From positions 1 through 36,297 of the IMG/VR virus record IMGVR_UViG_3300017527_001024: a DNA stretch of 36,297 nucleotides; one strand, written 5' to 3'. Shown here piece after piece: positions 15,230 through 23,954 of this stretch; the first letter of the stretch is position 1; every line of letters begins with the position of its first letter. Source of the DNA: a virus. Under the pieces are notes generated by a model that saw only the letters and a program-made list of their open reading frames with translations, made no database searches and was not told the origin of the DNA. Position numbers and translations under genes: made by a program.

Positions 15230-15231
15230 GG

Positions 15232-16809
15232 TTACCATTCACCGTTGTCTTCTACAACAGTATTGCTACCATTTGCATCATCATCAATAGTTTCAGCACC
15301 ACCACCAACGAAAATATTATCAGTAATCATATAAAAATTGCAATCAGCATTCTGAATAAATATACCATCGTTAGCATTATTGATAAACATATTGTCGCTA
15401 ATCTTAAAAAACATATGTTGAACTGTTTCGAGTCCGATACCATAGACTCCAGCATCACGAATAATAGAATCTGTTATGGAAATATTATTCGATGCAGTGC
15501 TAGCAAGATAAAGATTACGACTCGCTGCGCTAATAAATTGACATCCATCTATAATTAGACTTTCACTGCCATAAATTGCAAGATTATGTGAACCGGCATT
15601 CTTAAAGATACAATTTGAAAGAGACATATTATTAACACCATTAATAAGATTATATGAGTCTGTACCATCAAAAAGACAATTAGACATTGCAACTTTGTCA
15701 GCCGTAATAGATAAATCACTTCCTATGCTGTCGGTAACTATGCCATTTGTTATAATAATATTTTCACCAGCAACACTTAATCCAATATCTGCCGAACTGT
15801 TAATGTTGAAACCATCAAGTGTTATATTCGAACAGCCAACATTTAAAATAAGACCATGACCGTTTGAGTCAACAACCCGGATATTGCTAAAAGTACTTTC
15901 ACGGCAATTTATTTCACCACCCCATCCACCTGATGTCGTAGCATTCAAAATCTGTATATTGTTCATCATAATGTTTTTCGGATATGCACCAGCCACTCCT
16001 GTAACTTTAAATCCATAACCGCCCTCCATAACCATATTGTTTACAGTAATGTTTTCACATTCTGTGTTGATATCAAATACCATACCATCTGCATCATCGT
16101 TATACCCGTAACAATTTGAGATGAGAACTCTATGCCCCTGCGCAAATCCAAAACATTGCTGACTAGAATCAGAACAATTCGCAATGATATTGGAAATCAC
16201 TCCTCGTTTCGTTGATAACCCCTGTATATATATTCCACCACCACCGCCATCATTTTGAATTAATATATTATCGATAAAGAAATCTTTTACGTCATTAATA
16301 TTTAATGCATGATTATTTACAGAATTGCCATTTATCGTCAAATCAGATATTGAAAAATTATTGACATTTAATACATGAATACATCCATTACCAACATAGT
16401 TCCATTCGAGTATTGTGTTTCCAATACCATCTCCATCTATAGTTATTCGACTGTTATTTATCCACCACGTACCAGACATTGGAAACAACCCACTAGGGAT
16501 GCTTATGGTCCCATTTGTTGAATTGAGACTATTATATGCCCTGCGGATACCTTGCCCTGTTGCTGGAAAACTTCTTCCTTCGCTAGTAGTCACAAGATTC
16601 AATATATTTGGTCTATATGCCTCTGGTACAAAATCTTCAAACAATATTGCTGTACCACCTGCTCCTATCATCGTTGTAGCAACTGCAGCCGCTGATATTT
16701 TCTTCTTGTTTTTCTTAAAGTAGCCGGTAAGACCTTCACGGTAATACCAGATAAGCCCGAGTGCGACTGCGATTCCAGCCACAAGTAATAGTATTGTATA
16801 TATATTCAT
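15232..16809 (-). CDS. Membrane-anchored beta-helix surface protein
   Basis: 525 residues. Two membrane helices (about 2-21 and 38-55) flank a basic loop (FKKNKKK) and are followed by LFEDFVP, a module shared with the 833-residue protein. From about residue 80 the sequence is a right-handed parallel beta-helix of the pectate-lyase type with many Asn-rich turns (such as ISDLTINGNSVNNHA). AAGGAGA precedes the ATG. The membrane anchor is unusual for a tail fibre; the protein may sit in the host envelope or bind glycans. No clear catalytic residues. Confidence 0.8.
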   Translation of the reverse strand: MNIYTILLLVAGIAVALGLIWYYREGLTGYFKKNKKKISAAAVATTMIGAGGTAILFEDFVPEAYRPNILNLVTTSEGRSFPATGQGIRRAYNSLNSTNGTISIPSGLFPMSGTWWINNSRITIDGDGIGNTILEWNYVGNGCIHVLNVNNFSISDLTINGNSVNNHALNINDVKDFFIDNILIQNDGGGGGIYIQGLSTKRGVISNIIANCSDSSQQCFGFAQGHRVLISNCYGYNDDADGMVFDINTECENITVNNMVMEGGYGFKVTGVAGAYPKNIMMNNIQILNATTSGGWGGEINCRESTFSNIRVVDSNGHGLILNVGCSNITLDGFNINSSADIGLSVAGENIIITNGIVTDSIGSDLSITADKVAMSNCLFDGTDSYNLINGVNNMSLSNCIFKNAGSHNLAIYGSESLIIDGCQFISAASRNLYLASTASNNISITDSIIRDAGVYGIGLETVQHMFFKISDNMFINNANDGIFIQNADCNFYMITDNIFVGGGAETIDDDANGSNTVVEDNGEW

Positions 16810-16821
16810 ATTTTTTTCTCC

Positions 16822-18747
16822 TTAGATAATCCACCAGTTGCTCCCATCAGCAAAAATGCTGATGCTTTCATATTGACTATACATGATATAGGTACTGTCT
16901 CCATCTATATTATTTCCATTACCATCCACTGTTACAGCATTTGCACTGCTATCCGTCTTTTTTACATCAATAACTACACCAGCGGTTGGAGTTGATGGAA
17001 GCGTTACGCTGAATGCCCCACCGGATGCATCAGCTAGAATAATATCATTCATAGTAGCTGTAAATGCACCAGTTTTTGTTAAAGCATTACGACTTGTTGT
17101 ATAACCATAACGAAGGTCTACAAATCCCTCTGGCTTCGGAGACGGAAAGGTTACCCCATCAGATAGATATGAATTACCAAGAGTGCAATATGTTGCATCT
17201 GATGTTAACTCAAGAGATGTTGTATCACTACTACTGCGGAAATCACAACTATGAATACCACAATACGGTGAATCAATATATGCACGTTTTGATTTTCCAC
17301 GGCAACTGTTCAATGAATTGCCGATATATGCACCATGTGGGCAACTCGTACGATATGAATAAAGACCGTTGTTGTCTGCATAGCATCCGTTTAAAGAATG
17401 TGTTGCAACTCTTTGTAGATTGACACCACAACTCGTATTGCTTTCAAAGACAGTACCTGTTATGCTCCCTGCATGTGCATTACTGACCATCAATCCATCT
17501 TTTCCATTGTTGGTTAGGCGACCACCTACAATAACGATACCGCCTCCAGCTTGATCAAGATTACGAAACATTATTCCATTATTATCACAATGGTCTGCAT
17601 GCGGATATATAAATACATTGTAATATCCTTTTTCTATTTCAAATCCAGTATTGCAATAATCACAGGCGACACTGTAAAATACATTGTTGGAAGGGAAACC
17701 ACTTCCTTTATGTGCATATATCCCCCGGTCTGCTTCAAGGATTCTGAAGTCTTTAAATGTGCAGAACTTACCAACGATATCAAAACAGTCACATGCTTGA
17801 TAATTATCAATATTAAATTCTGTCTTCCTACCACATCCTTGTATCACAAGATAGTTGTTTCTTATGTACATAGGCGATGTGATAGAAAATGTTCCCGTTG
17901 ACATCTGTATCTTTCCACCTTCATGGAGTTGGTCTATGGAATATTGCATAACATGATGACACGCAGCGTTACTCGATGCGACACTACCATCTCTATCCTT
18001 TGCATAATAGGTGCTACCATCCTTATAGATAAAATAGTCACATGGAATTGTTGCTGCACTATAATTTGTGCTATGTATCGTTCCAGCACCAGATGATGTC
18101 CAGTCAATATGTTCGTTTGCTGCAAAATTAGTTGTTGCATCATGGTCAATATCTGTAGTTAGATTATGTGTATTGGTAATATTATCATGGTCGATAGATG
18201 CTTCAGTATAATGTTCATTGGCTGCGAAGTTTAATAATGTATCATGGTCTATTTTAGCAGTCACCACTGATAATGTTCTATTCGCACTAAGGTCTCCACC
18301 ACCAGTAATAGTTGTATTATCAAGTATTGATACACCTGTATGATCTACATGTTCATTTGCATCATAATTATTTAGATTATCATGGTCTATGGCTGTCTCA
18401 TCGACATTGAATGTACGATTTGCAGATATATCTCCTCCACCAGTAAGAGCTGTTCCAGCCGTAAGTGTAACGCTCGTATGGTCTTTGTGTTCGTTGGCTA
18501 CAAAGTTTTTTGCTGCATCATGATCAATGCCAGATGTCGGTCTACTGGGATAAATATTATCGATATGGATATCAGCTGATGATGCAACACTCCAGTCGAC
18601 ATGGTATTTCCGTTTATAGTTCTTCAGACTGTCATGGTCTATCTTATTAGTTGCTTGTGATGCCTCATTTTTAATATATGAAACCATAGCATTCCATTCA
18701 ACATGTGTAATGTCATCGCTGCCTGTCTGTGTACTATCCCATGCCAT
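16822..18747 (-). CDS. Long tail fibre with IDHD stalk and beta-helix domain
   Basis: 641 residues, GGAGGTTT before the ATG. The N-terminus MAWDSTQTGSDD ... EWNAMVSYIK is shared with the short fibre at 5707-6675. Six IDHD repeats (residues about 36-215) with GTALTGGGDISANRT segments form a stalk typical of phage fibres. Residues about 260-500 are a pectate-lyase-like beta-helix (YLVIQGCGRKTEFN), and the C-terminus (ESISIFADGSNWWII) is a usual fibre tip. Likely host recognition, possibly polysaccharide binding or cleavage. Confidence 0.85.
   Translation of the reverse strand: MAWDSTQTGSDDITHVEWNAMVSYIKNEASQATNKIDHDSLKNYKRKYHVDWSVASSADIHIDNIYPSRPTSGIDHDAAKNFVANEHKDHTSVTLTAGTALTGGGDISANRTFNVDETAIDHDNLNNYDANEHVDHTGVSILDNTTITGGGDLSANRTLSVVTAKIDHDTLLNFAANEHYTEASIDHDNITNTHNLTTDIDHDATTNFAANEHIDWTSSGAGTIHSTNYSAATIPCDYFIYKDGSTYYAKDRDGSVASSNAACHHVMQYSIDQLHEGGKIQMSTGTFSITSPMYIRNNYLVIQGCGRKTEFNIDNYQACDCFDIVGKFCTFKDFRILEADRGIYAHKGSGFPSNNVFYSVACDYCNTGFEIEKGYYNVFIYPHADHCDNNGIMFRNLDQAGGGIVIVGGRLTNNGKDGLMVSNAHAGSITGTVFESNTSCGVNLQRVATHSLNGCYADNNGLYSYRTSCPHGAYIGNSLNSCRGKSKRAYIDSPYCGIHSCDFRSSSDTTSLELTSDATYCTLGNSYLSDGVTFPSPKPEGFVDLRYGYTTSRNALTKTGAFTATMNDIILADASGGAFSVTLPSTPTAGVVIDVKKTDSSANAVTVDGNGNNIDGDSTYIMYSQYESISIFADGSNWWII
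18103..18642 (-). repeat. IDHD-NEH stalk repeats in long fibre gene
   Basis: Six protein repeats of the form IDHDxLxNFxANEHxDH, spaced irregularly, inside the fibre gene. Such His/Asp repeats are known in trimeric phage fibre stalks and may bind metal ions. Confidence 0.75.
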
Positions 18748-18748
18748 A

Positions 18749-20488
18749 TTAATAAACCTCCGATGTTAACGTATAAACAGAATTTAATTTTTTAGATGTA
18801 ATCGTATATGGTTCCTCAGTCTCACTTCGTACAACAAATGATATGTATTTTCCACTGAATGAAAATGGGAACCGTAGAGGAAACTTGTTTGGGACTCCGG
18901 AGATATCTCCCGGTTTTGCTTCAATTGTATATGCTTCCTCCGATGTTGGATAAATAAAATATGGTTGTTCCAACGATGGTTGCATCTGTATCTTTTCAAC
19001 CGTTGAATACCATATTGCATAAACAGATACACTATCATCAATTGACATCGTATCTGATATACTACGGTTATATGTTATCGGACTGATAGCTACTGAATCC
19101 GATATAGAAAGTGTATCTGATGCCGTTCTCATATACGCTGCAACACTTGAGAGACTATCAGAAATATTTAATGTATCAGATGCCGTTCGCAGATATGCCA
19201 AAAGAGTTGATGCACTATCCGAGATACTCAATGTATCTGTTGCCGTCCGTAGATATGTTACCAATGCCACAGCATTGTCAGATATCGATAACGTGTCGCT
19301 AGCCGTTCTAATAAATGCAGCCAGTAGAGATACAGAATCAGATATTGTAAGTGTGTCACTTGCTGTCCGTAGATAAGTCGCAACTGATGATACAGAATCC
19401 GAGATGTTTAATGTATCTGTTGCTGTTCGTAGATATGTTATCAATGTAGATGCTGAATCTGAAATTGATAGTGTGTCACTAGCCGTCCGTAGATACGTTA
19501 CCAATGCTACAGCTGAATCAGAGATTGATAATGTATCAGTAATACTCCGTAGGTATGTCGCTACAGTTGAAACGCTATCAGAGATATTTAATGTATCAGT
19601 AGCTGTTATCAGTTTTATAAGTATAGATGAAACCGAATCCGATATTGTAAGTATTTCAGATGCAGTTCGTATTGTCGTTGCAACAGCAGACACTGAATCT
19701 GAAATTGAAAGGGTATCAGATGCTGTCCGTATATATGGTACAACTGTTGAAACACTATCAGAAATATTGAGTGTCTCAACGGCAGTCGCAAATTGAACCA
19801 TCACCGTAGAAATCGAATCTGAAATAGAAAGCGTTTCAGTTGCAGTTTTTATATAAGTTGCAACTGTTGAAACACCGTCAGATATTGATAATGTATCAGA
19901 TGCTGTACGAAGATATGCCGCCACAGATGAAACATTGTCAGATATTGAAAACGTGTCGCTGGCTGCTCGTATATATGGCACAAGAGTAGACACACTGTCT
20001 GAAATAGATAATGTCTCTGATGCTGTTCGTAATATTGTTGATACAGCAGCTGCAGAATCAGATATAGACATTGTATCGGCAGCTGTACGAATATATGGCA
20101 CAACAGTTCCCACTGCATCAGAAATACTTAATGTCTCAGCAGCAGTACGTGCATAGACAGCAAGTAATGCAACACTATCAGCAATAGAAAGCGTATCAGT
20201 TGGTAATGTCTCAGCGAGGGCTAGATTTACCTCTTCAGCAGCTCCTGTGACATCCAATGTAAATGTTTCAATCTTATAATTCCCAGAATCAAATGACCAT
20301 ACCTGTATTGTACTACCATCTGTTGCATAATCCTGTATATCTATCAGATAATATCCACTAGCATCTGTTGTACCAGTAGTTGTACCCTGTGGTGCTGTTG
20401 TATCTTTTATATAAACTGTTGCACCAGCGACAGGTGTACCACCATCTGTTACCTGCCCATAGACAGGATATGCATTATCCAACGTCAT
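18749..20488 (-). CDS. Repeat-rich surface stalk protein (ISDS repeats)
   Basis: 579 residues from ATG 20488, which overlaps the previous stop (ATGA). A carboxypeptidase-regulatory-like beta domain (about 5-92, VYGQVTDGGTPVAGATVYI) is followed by about 20 near-identical 20-residue repeats of the form ASDTLSISDSVSTVATYLRT, then a beta-rich C-terminal domain of about 85 residues. Each repeat alternates a beta-like half and a helical half, suggesting a long solenoid or stalk. It is encoded between two host-contact proteins; probably a spacer that presents them. Similar ISDS repeats occur in archaeal surface proteins. Confidence 0.75.
   Translation of the reverse strand: MTLDNAYPVYGQVTDGGTPVAGATVYIKDTTAPQGTTTGTTDASGYYLIDIQDYATDGSTIQVWSFDSGNYKIETFTLDVTGAAEEVNLALAETLPTDTLSIADSVALLAVYARTAAETLSISDAVGTVVPYIRTAADTMSISDSAAAVSTILRTASETLSISDSVSTLVPYIRAASDTFSISDNVSSVAAYLRTASDTLSISDGVSTVATYIKTATETLSISDSISTVMVQFATAVETLNISDSVSTVVPYIRTASDTLSISDSVSAVATTIRTASEILTISDSVSSILIKLITATDTLNISDSVSTVATYLRSITDTLSISDSAVALVTYLRTASDTLSISDSASTLITYLRTATDTLNISDSVSSVATYLRTASDTLTISDSVSLLAAFIRTASDTLSISDNAVALVTYLRTATDTLSISDSASTLLAYLRTASDTLNISDSLSSVAAYMRTASDTLSISDSVAISPITYNRSISDTMSIDDSVSVYAIWYSTVEKIQMQPSLEQPYFIYPTSEEAYTIEAKPGDISGVPNKFPLRFPFSFSGKYISFVVRSETEEPYTITSKKLNSVYTLTSEVY
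19003..20205 (-). repeat. Array of about 20 tandem 60-base repeats
   Basis: In-frame direct repeats encoding A-S/T-D/E-T-L-S-I-S-D-S units. Copies share phase exactly at 60 bases but differ in many synonymous positions, so the array is old or under protein-level selection rather than freshly amplified. Confidence 0.85.
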
Positions 20489-22986
20489 ATCGCCCAAGTC
20501 CTATCAGTAGATATATGTGTAAGACATACATCCCACCGATGTATATTCACATTTGTGTTTCCAGCGAAATGCGAAATCCAGAAGTTCCATTTGAAATCTG
20601 TTGTATTCCACAATGCTATAAAATATCCAGAGGCAAGCCCAATTGATGTATTTGCAGCAGATAAATCTGTCTTCGTTGCATTTGCCCAACTTGTATAGTT
20701 GTTACCAGCATCAACATCAACCAGTGTAATCGTGCGTGCTTTGTTGTATCCCATTTCTGTATTGTTGGTCATGTTGAATGTCTGATTTCCGACTGCATCG
20801 GTAAGATATGATTTCACTGCATCAAATGTATTAATACTCCAGTTTCCACCATCCCCACCATGATGACTATAATTCCACCAGTTCCCAGATGCATTGAGTA
20901 TCGCTAGATATTCTGCTCCCTCATCGAATCCTGTAATATTCTTTGCAACATGCCATGCTGATACATTTTGTCCAAGCCATGTAAAATAGTCGATACCATT
21001 GTTTCGTATGGTTGTATTCGCAAAAACTTCATCATCTTCTGCTTCAGGCTGTTCAGCCCCAAAAGTCATAAAGGTATCTGTCTGGTTTTCACTATGATAT
21101 GATGCATTCATCCATGATTGATTTCGAGCGATATCAGAAAATCGTATCTCATCCTCAACACCTACAAACTCCCTACCACCAGCAGAACGATCACTAAAAT
21201 ACATAGCTTCAGATGGAAACGATGGTGCAGCAATACTCGTTGACTTTTTATATAATGTTGCATTGACATTAAATTCTACAATATCAGGACCACCATCATA
21301 AGACATAGTGACACGTGACCATTCATTAAGTGTTGCAGCAAGTGTATCCTTTGCTCCATTTACATACCACTGAAACGACGGAGCACCATATTGGATAAAT
21401 GTACCTTGTTGTCCACCAGTTGCAGTCCATTGAGATATAAAATATCGAGCACCCGTCTGTGTATATACCCATGCTTCCAAACTATATGTATCTTCAGATG
21501 CAAAAATCTGCGGTAATACAATACTATCATCACTACCATCAAATGTTACAGCATATCCAATTTTTCCAGTCTGCTGATAAGATGGATTACCTGCATCCCC
21601 GGTTGCATCATTATCGTTACTGGTGCTATCATCAATACCAGCGTCATTGGAACCATTTAGATGATAGACACCGAGATAATGTGAATCCCATACCCCCTCT
21701 GGATTGTGACCAGTTGTAGCATCTACATTATTATAATAACAAAAAAAACTATAATCGCTTCCGGATGGCAAACCCTCAGATATATTTACCCACAGATAAC
21801 AATTCCCACTATCATCCCATTTTTCTATCTCATGTAAAAATACTGTTGAATTATCAGCACCGAGAAACCGGATACTCTTACTATTGTCAATATTCCATGT
21901 ACTATTATCTATCGCAACAAGTATCGGAAAATTAGTGAGAGTTGTTTCGATATAATCTGATTCAACGGTAACGACTCTATAATTACTCCAACCAGCATCA
22001 GTAATTGTTTCAGTTGTAAAACTATAGGTATCATTGTCCCACAAACCATATTCGTCAGTAGTATTACTACTCCAATAATATTTTGTCGAATACGAAGTAA
22101 ATACTGATGTACTATTAGAAAATGTTGCATTATATGAATCATTGTTCCATGCAATATCTTCCCAACTTCCAGAGGCATTTGTTCTAAATGTTTGATTCAT
22201 ACTATACCCAAACTCATCATCGACCGTAATATTTAAATCTGGATTCAAAGAAATATCAACAGCACCATCTGAAGGAACTGGGACACTATTTATCGGCAAC
22301 ATTTTATAATTAACATATAAAATATATCTATGATTAACTATCTCAGTTAAACTAGCTGGATCGCTATATGTCGGGTATCCATTTAAAACAGTTTGATACC
22401 AACCACTACCACCACTAGCTGCATCAGAACGCAATGCAACCGTATAAGTTTCACCTGCATTAACCACTAAATGGTCTGCTTCAATACCAAACCTATATTC
22501 CGTTCCATCTACCAATAAAAAAGGAGTAATAAATGGTAATTTCAACCAATAAACAGATTCATTACCTGCTGCAAGTTTTTCTTCTGTTATCGACATTAAG
22601 TCACCATTTGAATCATAGATGACCCCAGAAGTTTTTGTTGTACCGTTAGTACTCCAAATTTTTGCATTCAATACGACAGCATATTTATCTGAACCACCAT
22701 TGAATGTATAATTACCAGCTCGAATCCGGGTATATTTATTACCACCAGCAAATACATTACAAGTATTAGAAGCATCACCAGCAATATTGACACCAAACCA
22801 ATTAGCTGTTCTTTCCGTTGGGGTAAAATCCTCAAACAACAATGGAATACCAGAAAGACCAAGACTAGATGCCATCAAAATAGCTACAACCTTCCCACGA
22901 TGTTTTCGTTTCGATAGAGCATACACTAAACCAGTTGAAATACAAATCAGAGAAAGCAATAATGCAGCTATGATCATAGCATCCAT
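20485..22986 (-). CDS. Membrane-anchored DUF2341/LamG surface protein
   Basis: 833 residues, with GGTGAAT before the ATG. Two N-terminal membrane helices (about 4-24 and 33-49) surround SKRKHRGK and end in LLFEDFTP, the module shared with the 525-residue protein. Then an Ig/fibronectin-like part, a DUF2341 domain (about 325-450, KSIRFLGADNSTVF, YYNNVDATTG) and a LamG/concanavalin-like lectin domain (about 460-640). The C-terminal 190 residues are Asn/Trp-rich. Dozens of N-x-S/T sequons suggest N-glycosylation outside an archaeal cell. It probably binds host glycans. DUF2341-LamG proteins are typical of archaeal surfaces. Confidence 0.85.
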   Translation of the reverse strand: MDAMIIAALLLSLICISTGLVYALSKRKHRGKVVAILMASSLGLSGIPLLFEDFTPTERTANWFGVNIAGDASNTCNVFAGGNKYTRIRAGNYTFNGGSDKYAVVLNAKIWSTNGTTKTSGVIYDSNGDLMSITEEKLAAGNESVYWLKLPFITPFLLVDGTEYRFGIEADHLVVNAGETYTVALRSDAASGGSGWYQTVLNGYPTYSDPASLTEIVNHRYILYVNYKMLPINSVPVPSDGAVDISLNPDLNITVDDEFGYSMNQTFRTNASGSWEDIAWNNDSYNATFSNSTSVFTSYSTKYYWSSNTTDEYGLWDNDTYSFTTETITDAGWSNYRVVTVESDYIETTLTNFPILVAIDNSTWNIDNSKSIRFLGADNSTVFLHEIEKWDDSGNCYLWVNISEGLPSGSDYSFFCYYNNVDATTGHNPEGVWDSHYLGVYHLNGSNDAGIDDSTSNDNDATGDAGNPSYQQTGKIGYAVTFDGSDDSIVLPQIFASEDTYSLEAWVYTQTGARYFISQWTATGGQQGTFIQYGAPSFQWYVNGAKDTLAATLNEWSRVTMSYDGGPDIVEFNVNATLYKKSTSIAAPSFPSEAMYFSDRSAGGREFVGVEDEIRFSDIARNQSWMNASYHSENQTDTFMTFGAEQPEAEDDEVFANTTIRNNGIDYFTWLGQNVSAWHVAKNITGFDEGAEYLAILNASGNWWNYSHHGGDGGNWSINTFDAVKSYLTDAVGNQTFNMTNNTEMGYNKARTITLVDVDAGNNYTSWANATKTDLSAANTSIGLASGYFIALWNTTDFKWNFWISHFAGNTNVNIHRWDVCLTHISTDRTWAI

Positions 22987-23007
22987 ATATTCACCAAAAA
23001 AATAAGC

Positions 23008-23499
23008 CTAACTTGCACCGTATGTAATCGTCCACGTGACCGTCAACGTATCAGATGCACCCTTGTTGATAGCAGATGCAGGTTCATTATAACACATCAT
23101 CTTATCGCTATTGGTCCCAAGGCTCTTAAACAACCCAAGCTCTGTGATAGATTTTGTACAGCTACCAGCAGAAATCGTTCCCACAATCACAAGGTCATTA
23201 TCATCTCCACCAGCAGATGTTGTAGCACTTGTAACAGCCTGTCGTTCATCAGCTGCCTCACCACATCCATCATCGAGGTCTGTATCAGATGCACCTTGAC
23301 CGCTACCAACACCAGCCCAAATATAGTTGATAGTTCCATAGCTGGTACTCTGGTTATGCATACGACCACATACAACAGCATCATGCCAGTTGGTAATCGT
23401 ATTCATGCAGAACCCTTTATCTTTCAGGTTGCCATCCTCATCACGCAGCTCATAGTGAACTTTACCTTTTATACCCATTCCGTCTTTTGTATCAGACAT
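23008..23499 (-). CDS. Virion protein, possible decoration or tail-tip protein
   Basis: 163 residues from ATG 23499 (GAGGTGAGAAAA upstream; an in-frame GTG at 23508 lies within that site). It begins with a beta segment (GKVHYELRDEDGNLKD) and contains IWAGVGSGQGASDTD, features seen in phage fibre-base or tail proteins. Five cysteines. It ends with TAG in frame with the next gene. Function unassigned. Confidence 0.6.
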   Translation of the reverse strand: MSDTKDGMGIKGKVHYELRDEDGNLKDKGFCMNTITNWHDAVVCGRMHNQSTSYGTINYIWAGVGSGQGASDTDLDDGCGEAADERQAVTSATTSAGGDDNDLVIVGTISAGSCTKSITELGLFKSLGTNSDKMMCYNEPASAINKGASDTLTVTWTITYGAS

Positions 23500-23556
23500 T
23501 TTTCTCACCTCACATAATTAATTTTTGATATCTAAAATAATAGGATGCTTGCCCTG

Positions 23557-23682
23557 TCACCCAAGGACGACAAGCTCCTGATAATCCTTATCCTTTTCAA
23601 GACTCGCTATGAGATGTTTATCATGCACCTCATCGAGAGTCATTCTCTTCCCTGTTTTCTTGTTGCGAAATACTCGCTTCAT
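23557..23682 (-). CDS. 41-residue basic protein
   Basis: Starts at ATG 23682, overlapping the previous stop by one codon; GGAATG lies upstream. Sequence begins MKRVFRNKKTGKRMTLDE and is charged and helical. Unrecognised. Small genes between capsid and fibre genes may be accessory virion parts. Confidence 0.55.
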   Translation of the reverse strand: MKRVFRNKKTGKRMTLDEVHDKHLIASLEKDKDYQELVVLG

Positions 23683-23683
23683 G

Positions 23684-23782
23684 TTACATTCCACGTAGAA
23701 TATGTATACAGAGACAGTTTACAGACATCGCCTTTTTGCATATGTTACAATACCACTTTTTATTTGGTGGATATGAAACCAT
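23684..23782 (-). CDS. 32-residue Cys-rich peptide
   Basis: AGGTGG five bases before ATG 23782. Contains CNIC and CLC pairs (WYCNICKKAMSVNCLC), a compact zinc-knuckle pattern like the early mini-proteins. It is in frame with the previous TAG stop but has its own ribosome site. Confidence 0.55.
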   Translation of the reverse strand: MVSYPPNKKWYCNICKKAMSVNCLCIHILRGM

Positions 23783-23791
23783 ATATACCAC

Positions 23792-23899
23792 CTACTTTTT
23801 GCGACATACAAGATTACAGCCTGTTCTACCCATGATACGAATCAGTGCATTAAATGTAGCACTACTCTGATCCCAATTTATTCCATTATTCCAAACCAT
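23792..23899 (-). CDS. 35-residue peptide after capsid terminator
   Basis: GGAGGATT eight bases before ATG 23899, ending at TAG. The product starts MVWNNGINWDQSSATFNALI. No family. It begins just downstream of the capsid terminator, so its expression may depend on read-through. Confidence 0.5.
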   Translation of the reverse strand: MVWNNGINWDQSSATFNALIRIMGRTGCNLVCRKK

Positions 23900-23915
23900 A
23901 ATTTAATCCTCCATT

Positions 23916-23954
23916 GAAAAAAAGAAAAAAGATAGGCGTAGATTTTACGCCTAT
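23916..23954 (-). terminator. Strong hairpin terminator after capsid gene
   Basis: Reading leftward, ATAGGCGTA and TACGCCTAT (23946-23954 with 23932-23940) form a perfect 9-bp stem with a 5-base loop, followed by CTTTTTTCTTTTTTTC. The hairpin overlaps the capsid stop codon. It would separate high capsid expression from downstream genes. Confidence 0.85.

Noticed and set aside
19003-20205. CRISPR array
   Set aside because: The 60-base repeats are coding, contiguous without spacers, and keep one reading frame.
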